NCBI GenBank assembly: GCA_025060135.1
Contig: JANXCY010000007.1
Span: forward strand, 53,191 to 94,292
DNA from: Anaerolineae bacterium
GTDB lineage: Bacteria; Chloroflexota; Anaerolineae; B4-G1; DUEL01
Length of the DNA: 41,102 bases
Direction of reading: 5' to 3'
Part shown: positions 7,942-16,614 of the stretch, piece by piece
How positions within the stretch are numbered: the first letter of the stretch is position 1
Layout: each line of letters starts with the position of its first letter
Program-made: the position numbers and the translations under genes
The notes under the pieces: model-generated
Databases searched by the model: none
The model's input: only the letters and a program-made list of their open reading frames with translations
Told to the model about the DNA's origin: nothing

Positions 7942-8862
7942 CTATTGGAGATAGACCAGCGGGTCCACCGGCACACCGTTGTGGCGGAGTTCAAAGTGAA
8001 GGTGAGGGCCGGAGGACCGCCCCGTGCTCCCAGCGGCGCCGATGATCTCTCCCTGCTCCACCGGCTGTCCCACCACGACGGAGAAGGCCGAAAGGTGGGC
8101 ATACCACGATTGCCAGCCGTCCGCGTGGTCAATCACGATAAGGTTTCCATAACCTCCAGAGACGTCGGCGAAAGAGACAACTCCGGCGGCGGTGGCGAAA
8201 ATGGGGTCGTGCAGCGCGGCGGCGATGTCCAGCCCAACGTGTCGGGGGTTGGAGGGGTCGCGAAAATACCAGCCCGAGATAGCCCGCCGGGGCGACGGCC
8301 AGATAAAACCCGAACTGCCCGAGGGGAGTTCGTCCAGCGGCCACTGGATGGGAGGCGCTCCGCGATATACTTCCGGACGGGTCAGATATCGCTCCCGGGA
8401 GAGGGTAACCAGCAGGGTATAACGGCCTGGCGTACCGGAAAGTGCCTCCAGCCGCAGGAGATAGGAGCCGGTGCGGGGGAGTTCCTGCTCCACGATGTAC
8501 GGCGGCAAAGTGATCGGGCCCTCCTGCTCCGTCAGGGTCGCTCCGTCCGGACCGACCAGGGTTGCCTTCAGAGATGCTTCCGGGCCGGAGGCTGTGCTGG
8601 GGCGGAACCAGATTTCTACCGTAACCAAGTTGGGACTCCCCTCATCTCCCAGGGCCGCAAAGACCCAGCGGTCGGTCTCTCCCGGTTCCAGGGTCCCCTC
8701 TACCGTTTCTCCAGGAATCAGTAGTGATTGGGGAGGCGGTGTACTCTCCGGTGGGGGAGCCTCGTCCCCCTCCGGGACACCTCCGCCGTTTCCGCCAGCG
8801 GCACAGGCCGTCAGCAGCACCCAGAGCACCAGCGCACAGGCCCAGTCCCGCAGGTATCTCAT
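7942..8862 (-). CDS. M23 family lipoprotein peptidase (LytM-type) with PPC-like domain
   Basis: The 306-aa product begins MRYLRDWAC, followed by a hydrophobic stretch and the lipobox LLTAC, so it is an exported lipoprotein; an acidic, Pro-rich linker follows. Residues ~50-165 resemble a bacterial pre-peptidase C-terminal (PPC) domain (ETDRWVFAA...GSYLLRLEA...GRYTLLV). The C-terminal third is the M23/LytM domain with HVGLDIAA (zinc His and Asp), a middle WYAHLSAF and HLHFELR. Such enzymes cut peptidoglycan cross-links or act as activators. Zinc ligands are intact, so activity is plausible. The ATG at 8862 has ACAGGAGGG directly upstream, which fixes the start; the frame to 8934 lacks both site and signal. 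Confidence 0.9.
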   Translation of the reverse strand: MRYLRDWACALVLWVLLTACAAGGNGGGVPEGDEAPPPESTPPPQSLLIPGETVEGTLEPGETDRWVFAALGDEGSPNLVTVEIWFRPSTASGPEASLKATLVGPDGATLTEQEGPITLPPYIVEQELPRTGSYLLRLEALSGTPGRYTLLVTLSRERYLTRPEVYRGAPPIQWPLDELPSGSSGFIWPSPRRAISGWYFRDPSNPRHVGLDIAAALHDPIFATAAGVVSFADVSGGYGNLIVIDHADGWQSWYAHLSAFSVVVGQPVEQGEIIGAAGSTGRSSGPHLHFELRHNGVPVDPLVYLQ

Positions 8863-8955
8863 CCCTCCTGTCCCCCCTTCCCGATGGGAAGAACACCCTC
8901 CTCTGAAGGGATGCGGAGTCATCCGCTCCCACACCCGCGTGCCATCCTGGATTCG

Positions 8956-8983
8956 ATTATATCCCAGACCGGAGAAGAGGCAA
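8956..8983 (-). promoter_or_regulatory. Promoter for the M23 gene
   Basis: On the minus strand TTGCCT (8983-8978) is followed by 16 nt and TATAAT (8961-8956), giving a start near 8949 and a leader of about 85 nt. The 322-nt gap 8863-9184 holds this promoter and the yebC promoter back to back, and no gene. Confidence 0.6.
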
Positions 8984-9073
8984 AACCGTCGCTCCGGGTG
9001 AGCCCTTCCTTTTTACTGGCCGGAAACGATGCTGTTCCTGCCGGATTGACGGGATTCCACCCCCCACCGGGAT

Positions 9074-9102
9074 TTGCCTCCTCCGCCGGAGGGGATTATA
9101 AT
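9074..9102 (+). promoter_or_regulatory. Promoter for yebC-ruvC
   Basis: TTGCCT (9074-9079) is followed by 17 nt and TATAAT (9097-9102). The spacer contains the inverted repeat CCTCC-GCC-GGAGG, which could be an operator. The -35 is identical to that of the divergent M23 promoter. Confidence 0.65.
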
Positions 9103-9184
9103 GAACATGGCTGGATTCGCAAAGGTGAGCGAGGGACTCGCCACCGACCGAAACCCACACCGGGGATGACTCTGGGAGGAGCGT

Positions 9185-9940
9185 ATGTCCGGTCATAGCA
9201 AGTGGTCCACCATCAAACATAAGAAAGCGGCCATGGATGCCAGGCGGGGGAAACTGTTCACCCAACTGGCTCGGGAGATCACCGTCGCGGCCCGGGAGGG
9301 GGGTGGCAACCCGGAGGCCAACTTCCGGCTGCGCCTGGCGATTGACAAAGCGCGCGCGGCCAACATGCCCAAAGAGAACATTGAACGGGCCATCAAGCGG
9401 GGGACCGGCGAGATCAAAGGAGAGGGTGAACTGTCGGAAATCCTGTACGAGGCGTATGCCCCCAACGGCGTGGCCCTGCTGATCCAGGCCCTGACGGATA
9501 ATCCCAACCGATGCGTGGCCGAACTGCGCCACGTGCTGAGCCGCCAGGGAGGGCGGATGGCCGAGGCTGGCGCGGTGGCCTGGCAGTTTGATCGCAAGGG
9601 CTACATCGCCATCTCTCCCGATGGTGCGGATGCCGAACGCATCTTTGAGGTCGCGGTGGAGGCCGGAGCCGACGACGTTGTCATCTCCGATGACCTGATT
9701 GAGGTCTTCTCTCCGCTGGAGACGTTCCAAGAAGTCCGTCAGGCGTTGGAGACTCTGGGCGTGCGGTTTGAACAGGTGGAAATCTCCATGGTCCCCAAGA
9801 CGACCATCCAGTTGAGCGAACAAGAAACCATGCGGGTGATGAGCGTCATCAACGCGCTGGAGGACCTGGAGGACGTCCAGCAGGTCTATTCCAACCTGGA
9901 CATCTCCGACGAGGTGATGGCGAAGTTTGAGGCGGCCTGA
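9185..9940 (+). CDS. yebC: YebC/PmpR family protein (translation factor / transcription regulator)
   Basis: The 251-aa product has the invariant opening MSGHSKWSTIKHKKAA, the KARAANMPKENIERAI helix and the AYAPNGVALLI segment. The family was first called transcriptional regulators; YebC proteins are now also known to help ribosomes through proline-rich stretches. It is full length. GGGAGGAGCGT precedes the ATG. It is in an operon with ruvC, the two sharing one base (TGATG), an arrangement found in many bacteria. The several Pro-rich proteins in this window are candidate clients, but that is only an inference. Confidence 0.95.
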   Translation: MSGHSKWSTIKHKKAAMDARRGKLFTQLAREITVAAREGGGNPEANFRLRLAIDKARAANMPKENIERAIKRGTGEIKGEGELSEILYEAYAPNGVALLIQALTDNPNRCVAELRHVLSRQGGRMAEAGAVAWQFDRKGYIAISPDGADAERIFEVAVEAGADDVVISDDLIEVFSPLETFQEVRQALETLGVRFEQVEISMVPKTTIQLSEQETMRVMSVINALEDLEDVQQVYSNLDISDEVMAKFEAA

Positions 9941-10440
9941 TGCGGGTTCTGGGGATTGACCCGGGCACAGCGACGACGGGTTACGGCGTGGTGGAGGAGA
10001 CCGAGGAAGGACTGCGGGCCCTGGCCTGCGGTGTGGTTGCCACGGCGCCCGACCTTCCCCTTCCCCAGCGACTGCAGACCATTTACCGCGAACTCCGCCA
10101 TCTGGTCCAGCAGTGGCGGCCGGACGCGGCGGCAGTGGAAGAACTCTATTTTAACGTGAATGTCCGGACGGCGATGAGCGTAGGCCAGGCGCGGGGCGCG
10201 GCCCTGCTGGCCATGGCCGATGAGGGATTGCCGGTGGCCGAATATGGCCCCGGGGAGGTGAAGCAGGCACTTACTGGCTACGGCGGTGCCGAAAAGCGGC
10301 AGATGCAGGAAATGGTCCGCATGCTCCTGGGCCTGCCTGCTGTCCCTCAACCGGATGACGCTGCCGACGCGCTGGCTGTTGCCATTTGCCATCTTCATTC
10401 TGCCCGCCTGCGCGCTTTGACCTCTGACCACAGGCCATAG
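9940..10440 (+). CDS. ruvC: Crossover junction endodeoxyribonuclease RuvC
   Basis: The 166-aa RNase H-fold nuclease resolves Holliday junctions. Acidic catalytic residues are in GIDPGTATTGYG (D near 7), VEELYFNVNVRTAMSVGQARG (E near 67) and PDDAADALAVAICH near 140. It starts on the last base of the yebC stop (9938-9940). It is normally followed by ruvA; here 233 nt with two repeat copies separate them, and ruvB is not in the window. Confidence 0.95.
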   Translation: MRVLGIDPGTATTGYGVVEETEEGLRALACGVVATAPDLPLPQRLQTIYRELRHLVQQWRPDAAAVEELYFNVNVRTAMSVGQARGAALLAMADEGLPVAEYGPGEVKQALTGYGGAEKRQMQEMVRMLLGLPAVPQPDDAADALAVAICHLHSARLRALTSDHRP

Positions 10441-10502
10441 CCTACTGAGTGGCAGCAGTTTCTTTGGAGTTACGTACCTCTTCTGGGACATCGGCGAGGA
10501 AT

Positions 10503-10611
10503 CCGTAGCGCAGGCTGCTCGTCGACGCACTCCAGACCGGGCGGCCTGCGCTCCCTGTGGCGGAGGCTGTTCGCCCGCACTCCAGGCCAGCGGCCTGCAT
10601 TACAGAGAACT
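10503..10611. repeat. Dispersed palindromic repeat, two tandem copies (3 and 4)
   Basis: The first unit has GTAGCGCAGGCTGCTCG, then GACCGGGCGGCCTGCGCTCC. The second has GGCGGAGGCTGTTCGCCCG, then GGCCAGCGGCCTGCATTACAG and AGAACTG. They split ruvC from ruvA. After them, 10612-10673 has three or four short TCATTC-containing repeats leading into the ruvA ATG. Confidence 0.75.
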
Positions 10612-10673
10612 GTATACACCCTGATTCTGTCATTCCTGCGTTCTGTCATTCCATATTCTCTCATTCCGTCATT

Positions 10674-11255
10674 ATGATCGCGCGACTGATCGGCACAGTG
10701 GCTTCGGTCAAGCCGGACCGCCTGATTATCCAGGTGGGGGGACTGGGTATCAGCGTCTATGTACCTGCCTCGGTTCTGCGGGCGGTGGATGGAGTGGGGC
10801 AACCGGTGGAACTGGTTACCCACCTTCATGTCCGGGAGAACGAACTGGCCCTCTACGGCTTTCTGACCGAAGAGGAACTGTCTCTGTTTGAGGCGCTCCT
10901 GGGCGTCTCCGGGGTGGGGCCAAAGGTAGCGCTTTCTATTCTCAGCACCCTCTCGCCGGATACGCTCCGGCAGGCCGTGGCGCGGGAAGAGCCGGGTATT
11001 CTGACCCGGGTGCCGGGCGTGGGGCCCAAGACCGCGCGGGCCATCCTCTTCCACCTGCGGGATCGGATGCCCGGGCTGGAGGCTGGGGCCGCTCCTCTGC
11101 TGACGGACCAGGACGCCGAGGTCATCGGCGCGCTGACCGCGCTGGGCTTCAGCCTGGTGGAGGCGCAGACAGCCCTCCAAAGTACCCCGCGCGATCCAGA
11201 CCTCCCGCTGGAGGAGCGCATCCGTCTGGCCCTGGCTTATCTGGGGCAGCGGTGA
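10674..11255 (+). CDS. ruvA: Holliday junction branch migration protein RuvA
   Basis: The 193-aa product starts MIARLIGTV, the normal RuvA start; the frame runs further upstream to 10557 but only through repeat sequence. The OB-fold domain I is followed by two helix-hairpin-helix motifs (GVSGVGPKVALSIL ~78 and RVPGVGPKTARAIL ~113), and the C-terminal domain III (EVIGALTALGFS...AL) that contacts RuvB. RuvA tetramers bind the four-way junction and load the RuvB motor. There is no ribosome site upstream of the ATG, so translation may be weak or leaderless. ruvB must lie elsewhere. Confidence 0.95.
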   Translation: MIARLIGTVASVKPDRLIIQVGGLGISVYVPASVLRAVDGVGQPVELVTHLHVRENELALYGFLTEEELSLFEALLGVSGVGPKVALSILSTLSPDTLRQAVAREEPGILTRVPGVGPKTARAILFHLRDRMPGLEAGAAPLLTDQDAEVIGALTALGFSLVEAQTALQSTPRDPDLPLEERIRLALAYLGQR

Positions 11256-11339
11256 GAGCCAGAAAGGCCGGTCTTTTCCGAATTTCTCCCGCTGTACAAC
11301 GGATAAAGCGAAAAGGACGCGGTTCGTCCAGACTTCCCA

Positions 11340-13334
11340 ATGGCGCGGAACGCTCAGACCCATCGTAAAAAGAACGAACAACCTCCCTCCCTTCCGGCGC
11401 GCGGGCCGCTGCGGCGACTGGTGCTCTTCTTCACCGCGCCCCGTTTGCTTCTATTGGGGCTCTTCCTGCCCCTGGTACTGACCCTCTACGCTCTGCGTCT
11501 CTACCGCCTGCAGGTTGTGGAAACAGAACAGTGGGTGGCCCGGGCCCAACAGCAACGGACCGAACTGATCTCCCTGCCAGCCCCGCGCGGCCTCATCTAC
11601 AGCCGGGATGGAGAGCCGTTGGTCCGCAACGTCCCCGCCTTTCAGGTGGTCATCCTCCCGGCCTACCTGCCGGAGGATGACATTCAGCGGGAGACCGTCC
11701 TGCGCCGTCTGGCCGCGCTGCTGGGAATGCCCTACAGCCATCCAGACCCGGCCCAACCGGGCCTCCGGGAGCGGGTGGAGCGGGTGCTGGACCCGAACTC
11801 TGCGGCCTACGCGCCCTACGACCCCCTGGTCGTTGCCACCCACGTGGACCGGGAGGTCGCGCTGATCATTGCCCAGGGGGAGGGCTTTGCCTTCCCCGGC
11901 GTACGGGTGGACGTGGTTTCCCGACGCCAGTACCCCTATGGCTCCCTGGTCTCCCAGTTGGTGGGCTACATGGGGGCCATCCCGGCGGAGAAGGTCCGGG
12001 AGTACACCGAAAAGGGCTACAACCCCGCCACCGACCGGATCGGCTACGCCGGAGTGGAAGCGACCTTTGAGTCCTGGCTACGGGGTACCCCCGGCCAGCG
12101 CTACCAGGAGACAGACATCCTGGGACGAGTGGTGCGGGTCCTGGGGGACGAAATCCCGCCGATCCCGGGCCACAATGTCTACCTGACCATTGACCTGGAC
12201 CTGCAACAGGTGGCCCAGCAAGCACTCCAGCGGGGCATGGACCGGGTCCACTCCCGCCGGGGCGTGGTCATCGCCATGAACCCGAAGACCGGCGAGATTC
12301 TGGCTATGGTCAGCCTGCCCACCTACGACAACAACCACTTTGCCGAAGGTATCTCGCTGGAGGAATATCAGCGCCTCCTGGAAGACCCGCACCGTCCCCT
12401 GGTCAACCACGCGATTGCTGACCAGTTGCCGCCCGGGTCTATTTTCAAAATCGTTATGGCGGCGGCCGCGTTGCAGGAAGGCATCCTGACCGCGCGCACC
12501 CGCCTGGACTGTCCTGGTATCATTATGCTTCCCAACAAGTACTACCCCAATGACCCAGAACGGGCCCAACCCTTCTACTGCTGGAAACGGTCCGGCCACG
12601 GCTGGCTGGACGTCGTCCACGCCCTGGCTTTTTCCTGCGACATCTTCTTCTACCAGGTCGGCGGGGGATACGAGCGCTTTCAGGGGCTGGGGCTGGACCG
12701 GATTGTAGAGTACTCGCATCTTTTCGGCCTGGGGGAGCCGACGGGGGTGGAACTGGAGCAGGAGGCGCCGGGGCTGGTTCCCACAGCCCGATGGAAACGG
12801 CTGACCATTGGTGAGAACTGGTCCACCGGCGACACCTACAACCTCGCCATTGGCCAGGGCTACCTGCTGGTAACACCGTTGCAGATGCTGAACGTGATGG
12901 CCACTACGGCCAACGGCGGCACTCTGTACCGCCCGCGCATCGTCCACCATATTACCGATGCCCAGGGGAGCGTTGTTCAGCCGTTCCGACCGGAAATCAT
13001 CCGCACCCTGCCCATCTCCCCGGAGAACTGGAGCCTCATCCAGCAGGGGCTGGAGGGGGCGGTGGTATACGGCACGGCGACCCGCGCGCAGGTGGCCGGG
13101 GTTCGGGTGGCCGGCAAGACCGGCACCGCTCAGTTCTGCGACGACATTGCCCGCCAGATGGGGATCTGTCGGGAGGGCTTTGCCCAGCCGACCCACGCCT
13201 GGTTTATGGCCTACGCGCCGGTGGAGAACCCCGAGATCGCTCTCATCGTCTTTATCTATAACGGCGGGGAGGGCTCTGCGGTGGCCGCGCCGGTGGCGCA
13301 GGAAATTCTGGACTGGTACTTTCACAGACCATAG
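11340..13334 (+). CDS. mrdA: Penicillin-binding protein 2 (class B transpeptidase)
   Basis: The 664-aa product has a basic cytoplasmic tail, one transmembrane helix (~residues 36-58), the pedestal domain and a transpeptidase domain. Active-site motifs are SxxK in PPGSIFKIVM (~365), SCD in FSCDIFFYQ (~430), the usual second motif of the PBP2 subgroup, and KTG in AGKTGTAQ (~592). It cross-links peptidoglycan during cell elongation together with RodA. Many Chloroflexota are reported as monoderm with atypical envelopes; this gene and the M23 gene argue that this one makes peptidoglycan. mreBCD and rodA are not adjacent. No clear ribosome site precedes ATG 11340. Confidence 0.93.
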   Translation: MARNAQTHRKKNEQPPSLPARGPLRRLVLFFTAPRLLLLGLFLPLVLTLYALRLYRLQVVETEQWVARAQQQRTELISLPAPRGLIYSRDGEPLVRNVPAFQVVILPAYLPEDDIQRETVLRRLAALLGMPYSHPDPAQPGLRERVERVLDPNSAAYAPYDPLVVATHVDREVALIIAQGEGFAFPGVRVDVVSRRQYPYGSLVSQLVGYMGAIPAEKVREYTEKGYNPATDRIGYAGVEATFESWLRGTPGQRYQETDILGRVVRVLGDEIPPIPGHNVYLTIDLDLQQVAQQALQRGMDRVHSRRGVVIAMNPKTGEILAMVSLPTYDNNHFAEGISLEEYQRLLEDPHRPLVNHAIADQLPPGSIFKIVMAAAALQEGILTARTRLDCPGIIMLPNKYYPNDPERAQPFYCWKRSGHGWLDVVHALAFSCDIFFYQVGGGYERFQGLGLDRIVEYSHLFGLGEPTGVELEQEAPGLVPTARWKRLTIGENWSTGDTYNLAIGQGYLLVTPLQMLNVMATTANGGTLYRPRIVHHITDAQGSVVQPFRPEIIRTLPISPENWSLIQQGLEGAVVYGTATRAQVAGVRVAGKTGTAQFCDDIARQMGICREGFAQPTHAWFMAYAPVENPEIALIVFIYNGGEGSAVAAPVAQEILDWYFHRP

Positions 13335-13378
13335 ATCACTGACCATAGTGGTCCGTCGTCCATCCCCAAGGAGGCCCT

Positions 13379-14383
13379 ATGGAATCCTACATCGCGCAGA
13401 TTGCGGCCCTGAAACAGCGGTATCTTCCCGACCTGCTGAGTCGCCGGAACGTTGTGGGCTGTGGCATCGGCTACAAGGTTCGGGAGGGAGTCCAGACCCG
13501 GGAACTGAGTCTGGTCGTCTCCGTTACCCACAAAGTCCACCCCTCGGCGCTCACACCGGAAGACCTCATCCCGGCTCAGATGGAAGGTATCCCCACCGAT
13601 GTGGTGGAACTGGGGGTGCTGCGGGCCTTCTCAGGCCCGCGCGATCGCTGGCGGCCAGGGGTGCCGCCTGGCGTCTCGGTTGGCCATATCCGCATCAGCG
13701 CCGGGACGCTGGGCTGCCTGGTGCGGCGGGGGAGCGACCTCTTCATCCTCTCCAACAACCACGTCCTGGCGGACACCAACAAGGGCCGCGCGGGCGACCC
13801 CATCCTCCAGCCTGGCCCGGCGGACGGAGGGACAGCGGATGACGCTATCGCCACTTTGGAGGCCTTCGTTCCTCTGGATTTTGGTACCGCTGAGCCGGAA
13901 TGCCCGATGGCTACCCTTCTGGCGAACGGTCTGAACGCCCTGGCCGCGCTACTCGGCTCCCGACACCGCCTGGAGCCGGTCCGGCAGACGCTGGGGGTGA
14001 ACCGGGTGGATGCAGCGCTGGCCCGCCCGCTGCGCGCCGACCTGGTTCGCCCGGACATCCTGGGCATTGGCATTCCCACGGGCATTGGGGAGGCCATCCT
14101 GGGCCTGCCAGTGCAGAAAAGTGGCCGGACGACCGGCCACACCACCGGGGTCATCACCCAGATTGACGCGACGGTGCGGATTGACTATTACGGCCCCAGT
14201 GCGCTCTTTGAGGGCCAACTGGTCGCTTCGTCGATGAGCCAGCCAGGAGATTCGGGCGCCGCTGTTCTGGACCTGGACCGACGGGTGGTGGGCCTGCTCT
14301 TTGCTGGCTCCGACGCCGCTACGATCATCAACCCCATCGCCGATGTCCTGACGGCTCTTCGGATTGAACTGGTTACGGCATGA
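13379..14383 (+). CDS. Nal1-like trypsin-fold serine protease
   Basis: The 334-aa product has no signal peptide. After an N-terminal region of about 90 residues comes GTLGCLV, then the catalytic triad context of chymotrypsin-fold proteases: His in NNHVLAD (~125), Asp in NRVDAALA (~205) and Ser in QPGDSGAAV (~287), with KSGRTTG before the Ser. This layout matches bacterial homologues of the plant NAL1 protease, which are cytoplasmic and of unknown target. AAGGAGG precedes the ATG by a normal distance. It lies 44 nt after mrdA and overlaps the next gene by 4 nt (ATGA), so it is translationally coupled to the pyruvate/PEP regulator. The family match is by motif order; the substrate is unknown. 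Confidence 0.8.
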   Translation: MESYIAQIAALKQRYLPDLLSRRNVVGCGIGYKVREGVQTRELSLVVSVTHKVHPSALTPEDLIPAQMEGIPTDVVELGVLRAFSGPRDRWRPGVPPGVSVGHIRISAGTLGCLVRRGSDLFILSNNHVLADTNKGRAGDPILQPGPADGGTADDAIATLEAFVPLDFGTAEPECPMATLLANGLNALAALLGSRHRLEPVRQTLGVNRVDAALARPLRADLVRPDILGIGIPTGIGEAILGLPVQKSGRTTGHTTGVITQIDATVRIDYYGPSALFEGQLVASSMSQPGDSGAAVLDLDRRVVGLLFAGSDAATIINPIADVLTALRIELVTA

Positions 14384-15216
14384 CGGTCCGGGGTGCCCCT
14401 TTTGTCATCTTTGCGGTCTCCGACGGTACCGGGACGACGGCGGAGCGGGTGATCCGCGCCGCCTTGACCCAGTTCCCGCAGGATGTGGAAGTCCATCGGT
14501 TTGGATCGGTCCGGACGGTGGAGCAGATTCAGCGGGTGGTTCGGGAAGCGGCCCGGGCCCGTGCCTTGGTTGTCCACACCCTGGTCAGCGCCGACCTGCG
14601 CCAGGCGATGTTTGAGGAAGGCCGCCGCCATCATGTCCAGACCCTGGACCTGATGGGCCCGCTTCTGGAACGGGTTTCGGACCTTCTGGGGACTCCGCCG
14701 CTGGCCCAGCCCGGCCTCTACTGGATGGAGGACTTCAACCGTCGGATAGAGGCGGTGGATTTCGCTCTCCGCCACGACGATGGGCGGAACACGGAGGAAC
14801 TGGCCCACGCGGAGATTGTCCTGGTGGGCGTCTCCCGCACCGGGAAGACGCCGCTCAGCATCTACCTGGCCTACCGAGGCTGGCTGGTGGGGAATGTCCC
14901 CGTCGTCCTGGAGGTCAATCTTCCCCCCATCCTCTCCCGTCTCCCCCGGGAACGGGTGATCGGCCTGACGGTGGACCCGGTGCGGCTGGCCCAGTTGCGG
15001 CAGGCCCGCCTGCGTCGTATCAGTCCGGTCGTCAGCGAATACGCCGACCTGCGCTACATCCGGGCAGAGGTGGCCTATGCATTGGACCTTTTCCACCGCC
15101 ATGGCTGGTCGGTGGTGGACATGACCTCCAAGCCGGTGGAAGAAGCCGCCGCCGAGGTGGTGGCCCTGGTTACGGGCCATCCTGCTGGGCAGGGAGAAAA
15201 AAACGGCACGCGGTAG
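14380..15216 (+). CDS. Pyruvate,phosphate dikinase / PEP synthase regulatory protein (DUF299)
   Basis: The 278-aa product is a bifunctional kinase and pyrophosphorylase that switches PPDK or PEP synthase off and on by phosphorylating a threonine with ADP and removing it with phosphate. Seen are the family start FAVSDGTGTTAERV, the P-loop GVSRTGKTPLS (~150) and the following LAYRGWLVGNVP. The P-loop type is shared by PpsR and the plant-type RP1, so the exact target (PpdK or PpsA) cannot be told; neither gene is in the window. Its ATG overlaps the stop of the protease gene. It ends in a 120-nt convergent gap with serS that holds no clear gene. Confidence 0.92.
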   Translation: MTVRGAPFVIFAVSDGTGTTAERVIRAALTQFPQDVEVHRFGSVRTVEQIQRVVREAARARALVVHTLVSADLRQAMFEEGRRHHVQTLDLMGPLLERVSDLLGTPPLAQPGLYWMEDFNRRIEAVDFALRHDDGRNTEELAHAEIVLVGVSRTGKTPLSIYLAYRGWLVGNVPVVLEVNLPPILSRLPRERVIGLTVDPVRLAQLRQARLRRISPVVSEYADLRYIRAEVAYALDLFHRHGWSVVDMTSKPVEEAAAEVVALVTGHPAGQGEKNGTR

Positions 15217-15336
15217 GGCGGGTTGTTCCCAACACGGGATGGCGTCAGGGGGTGGATAAGGCCCTGTACCCAGGGGCGGAGTGGGGGCACTGAGGGCCAG
15301 GGAGGGGAAATCCTACCCTCGCGAAGGGGGCAGCCC

Positions 15337-16614
15337 TTATCGTCCCGTGATGCGGCTCATGCCGCCCATCCAGGGGCGGAGCACCTCCGGCACCACGACG
15401 GAGCCATCGGCCTGCTGGTAGTTTTCCAGGATGGCGATGACGACGCGCGGAAGGGCCAGCCCGGAACCGTTGAGGGTATGAACGAAACGGGGGCGAGCGT
15501 CGGGAGCGGGCCGGTAGCGGATATTGGCCCGACGGGCCTGAAAGTCCCCGCAATTGCTGACCGAACTGACCTCCAGCCATTCCCCACAGCCCGGAGCCCA
15601 CATCTCAATGTCGTAGGTCTTGACCGCGGTAAAGCCCAGGTCTCCGGTGCAGAGTTCCACCACGCGGTGGGGGATCTCCAGCCTGCGGCAGAGTTCCAGC
15701 GCGTGCTCCACCATCTCCTCCAGGGCATCGTCGCTGGCCTCCGGAAGGGTGAACTGGTACATTTCCACCTTGTCAAACTGATGGCCGCGCTTGATGCCCC
15801 GGACATCCCGCCCCGCGCTCATCCGCTCCCGGCGAAAGCACGGGGTGTAGGCGACATATTTCAGGGGGAGCACGTCGGCAGGGAGGATTTCGTCCCGGTG
15901 GAGATTGGTCAGCGGGACCTCAGCGGTCGGCACGAGCCAGAGGTCGTCCTCCACATCGTGATAGAGGTTGTCGGCAAATTTGGGCAGTTGGCCCGCGCCG
16001 ACCAGGCATTCCTGCCGGACTACGAAGGGGAGGTAGACTTCGGTATAGCCGTGTTCTCGGGTGTGGACATGGAGCATCCAGGCGATGAGGGCTCGTTCCA
16101 GGAGGGCACCGGCTCCCCAGAGGACGTAGAAACGGCTACCGGCCAGGCGGACTCCCCGGTCAAAATCCAGAATACCCAGTTCGGGCCCCAAGTCCCAGTG
16201 GGGGAGGGGGTCAAAGTCAAAGGGACGTGGCGTTCCCCACTCTCGTACGACGGTATTGGCGCTGGCGTCTGGGCCAATAGGGACGGATGGGTGAGGGAGA
16301 TTCGGCAGGTGCAGGAGGAGGTCGTCCCGCTCCGCCTCGGCGAGGCGCATCTGCTCTTCCAGTTCTGCGATGCGGTCGCCCACCGCGCGCATCCGGGCAA
16401 TCAGGGCTTCCCGCTGGGCCGGGTCGGGGATGCGCGGGATTTCTCTGGAGGTGCGGTTCCGCTCGGCGCGCAGGGCCTCCACCTGGGCCAGCAGGTCCCG
16501 CCAGCGAGCATCGGCTTCCAGTATCCGGTCTACCAGCGTCGGGTCGTCGTAGCGGGCCGCCAGCGCGTCCCGGACGGCCTGGGGGTCTCTGCGGATAAGG
16601 GCGATGTCAATCAT
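15337..16614 (-). CDS. serS: Serine--tRNA ligase
   Basis: The 425-aa class II synthetase has an N-terminal tRNA-binding coiled coil (~residues 28-105), motif 2 in CFRRERMSAG ... RGHQFDKVEMY (~270-290) and motif 3 in NGSGLALPRVVIAILENYQ (~375). It charges tRNA-Ser and the selenocysteine tRNA. Its ATG overlaps the lysS stop by 4 nt (ATGA), so the two are translationally coupled. It is the last gene of the greA-lysS-serS operon. Confidence 0.96.
   Translation of the reverse strand: MIDIALIRRDPQAVRDALAARYDDPTLVDRILEADARWRDLLAQVEALRAERNRTSREIPRIPDPAQREALIARMRAVGDRIAELEEQMRLAEAERDDLLLHLPNLPHPSVPIGPDASANTVVREWGTPRPFDFDPLPHWDLGPELGILDFDRGVRLAGSRFYVLWGAGALLERALIAWMLHVHTREHGYTEVYLPFVVRQECLVGAGQLPKFADNLYHDVEDDLWLVPTAEVPLTNLHRDEILPADVLPLKYVAYTPCFRRERMSAGRDVRGIKRGHQFDKVEMYQFTLPEASDDALEEMVEHALELCRRLEIPHRVVELCTGDLGFTAVKTYDIEMWAPGCGEWLEVSSVSNCGDFQARRANIRYRPAPDARPRFVHTLNGSGLALPRVVIAILENYQQADGSVVVPEVLRPWMGGMSRITGR

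Noticed and set aside
12078-13346. Minus-strand frame of 422 codons opposite PBP2
   Set aside because: It is a shadow; the plus strand carries SxxK, SCD and KTG motifs in order.
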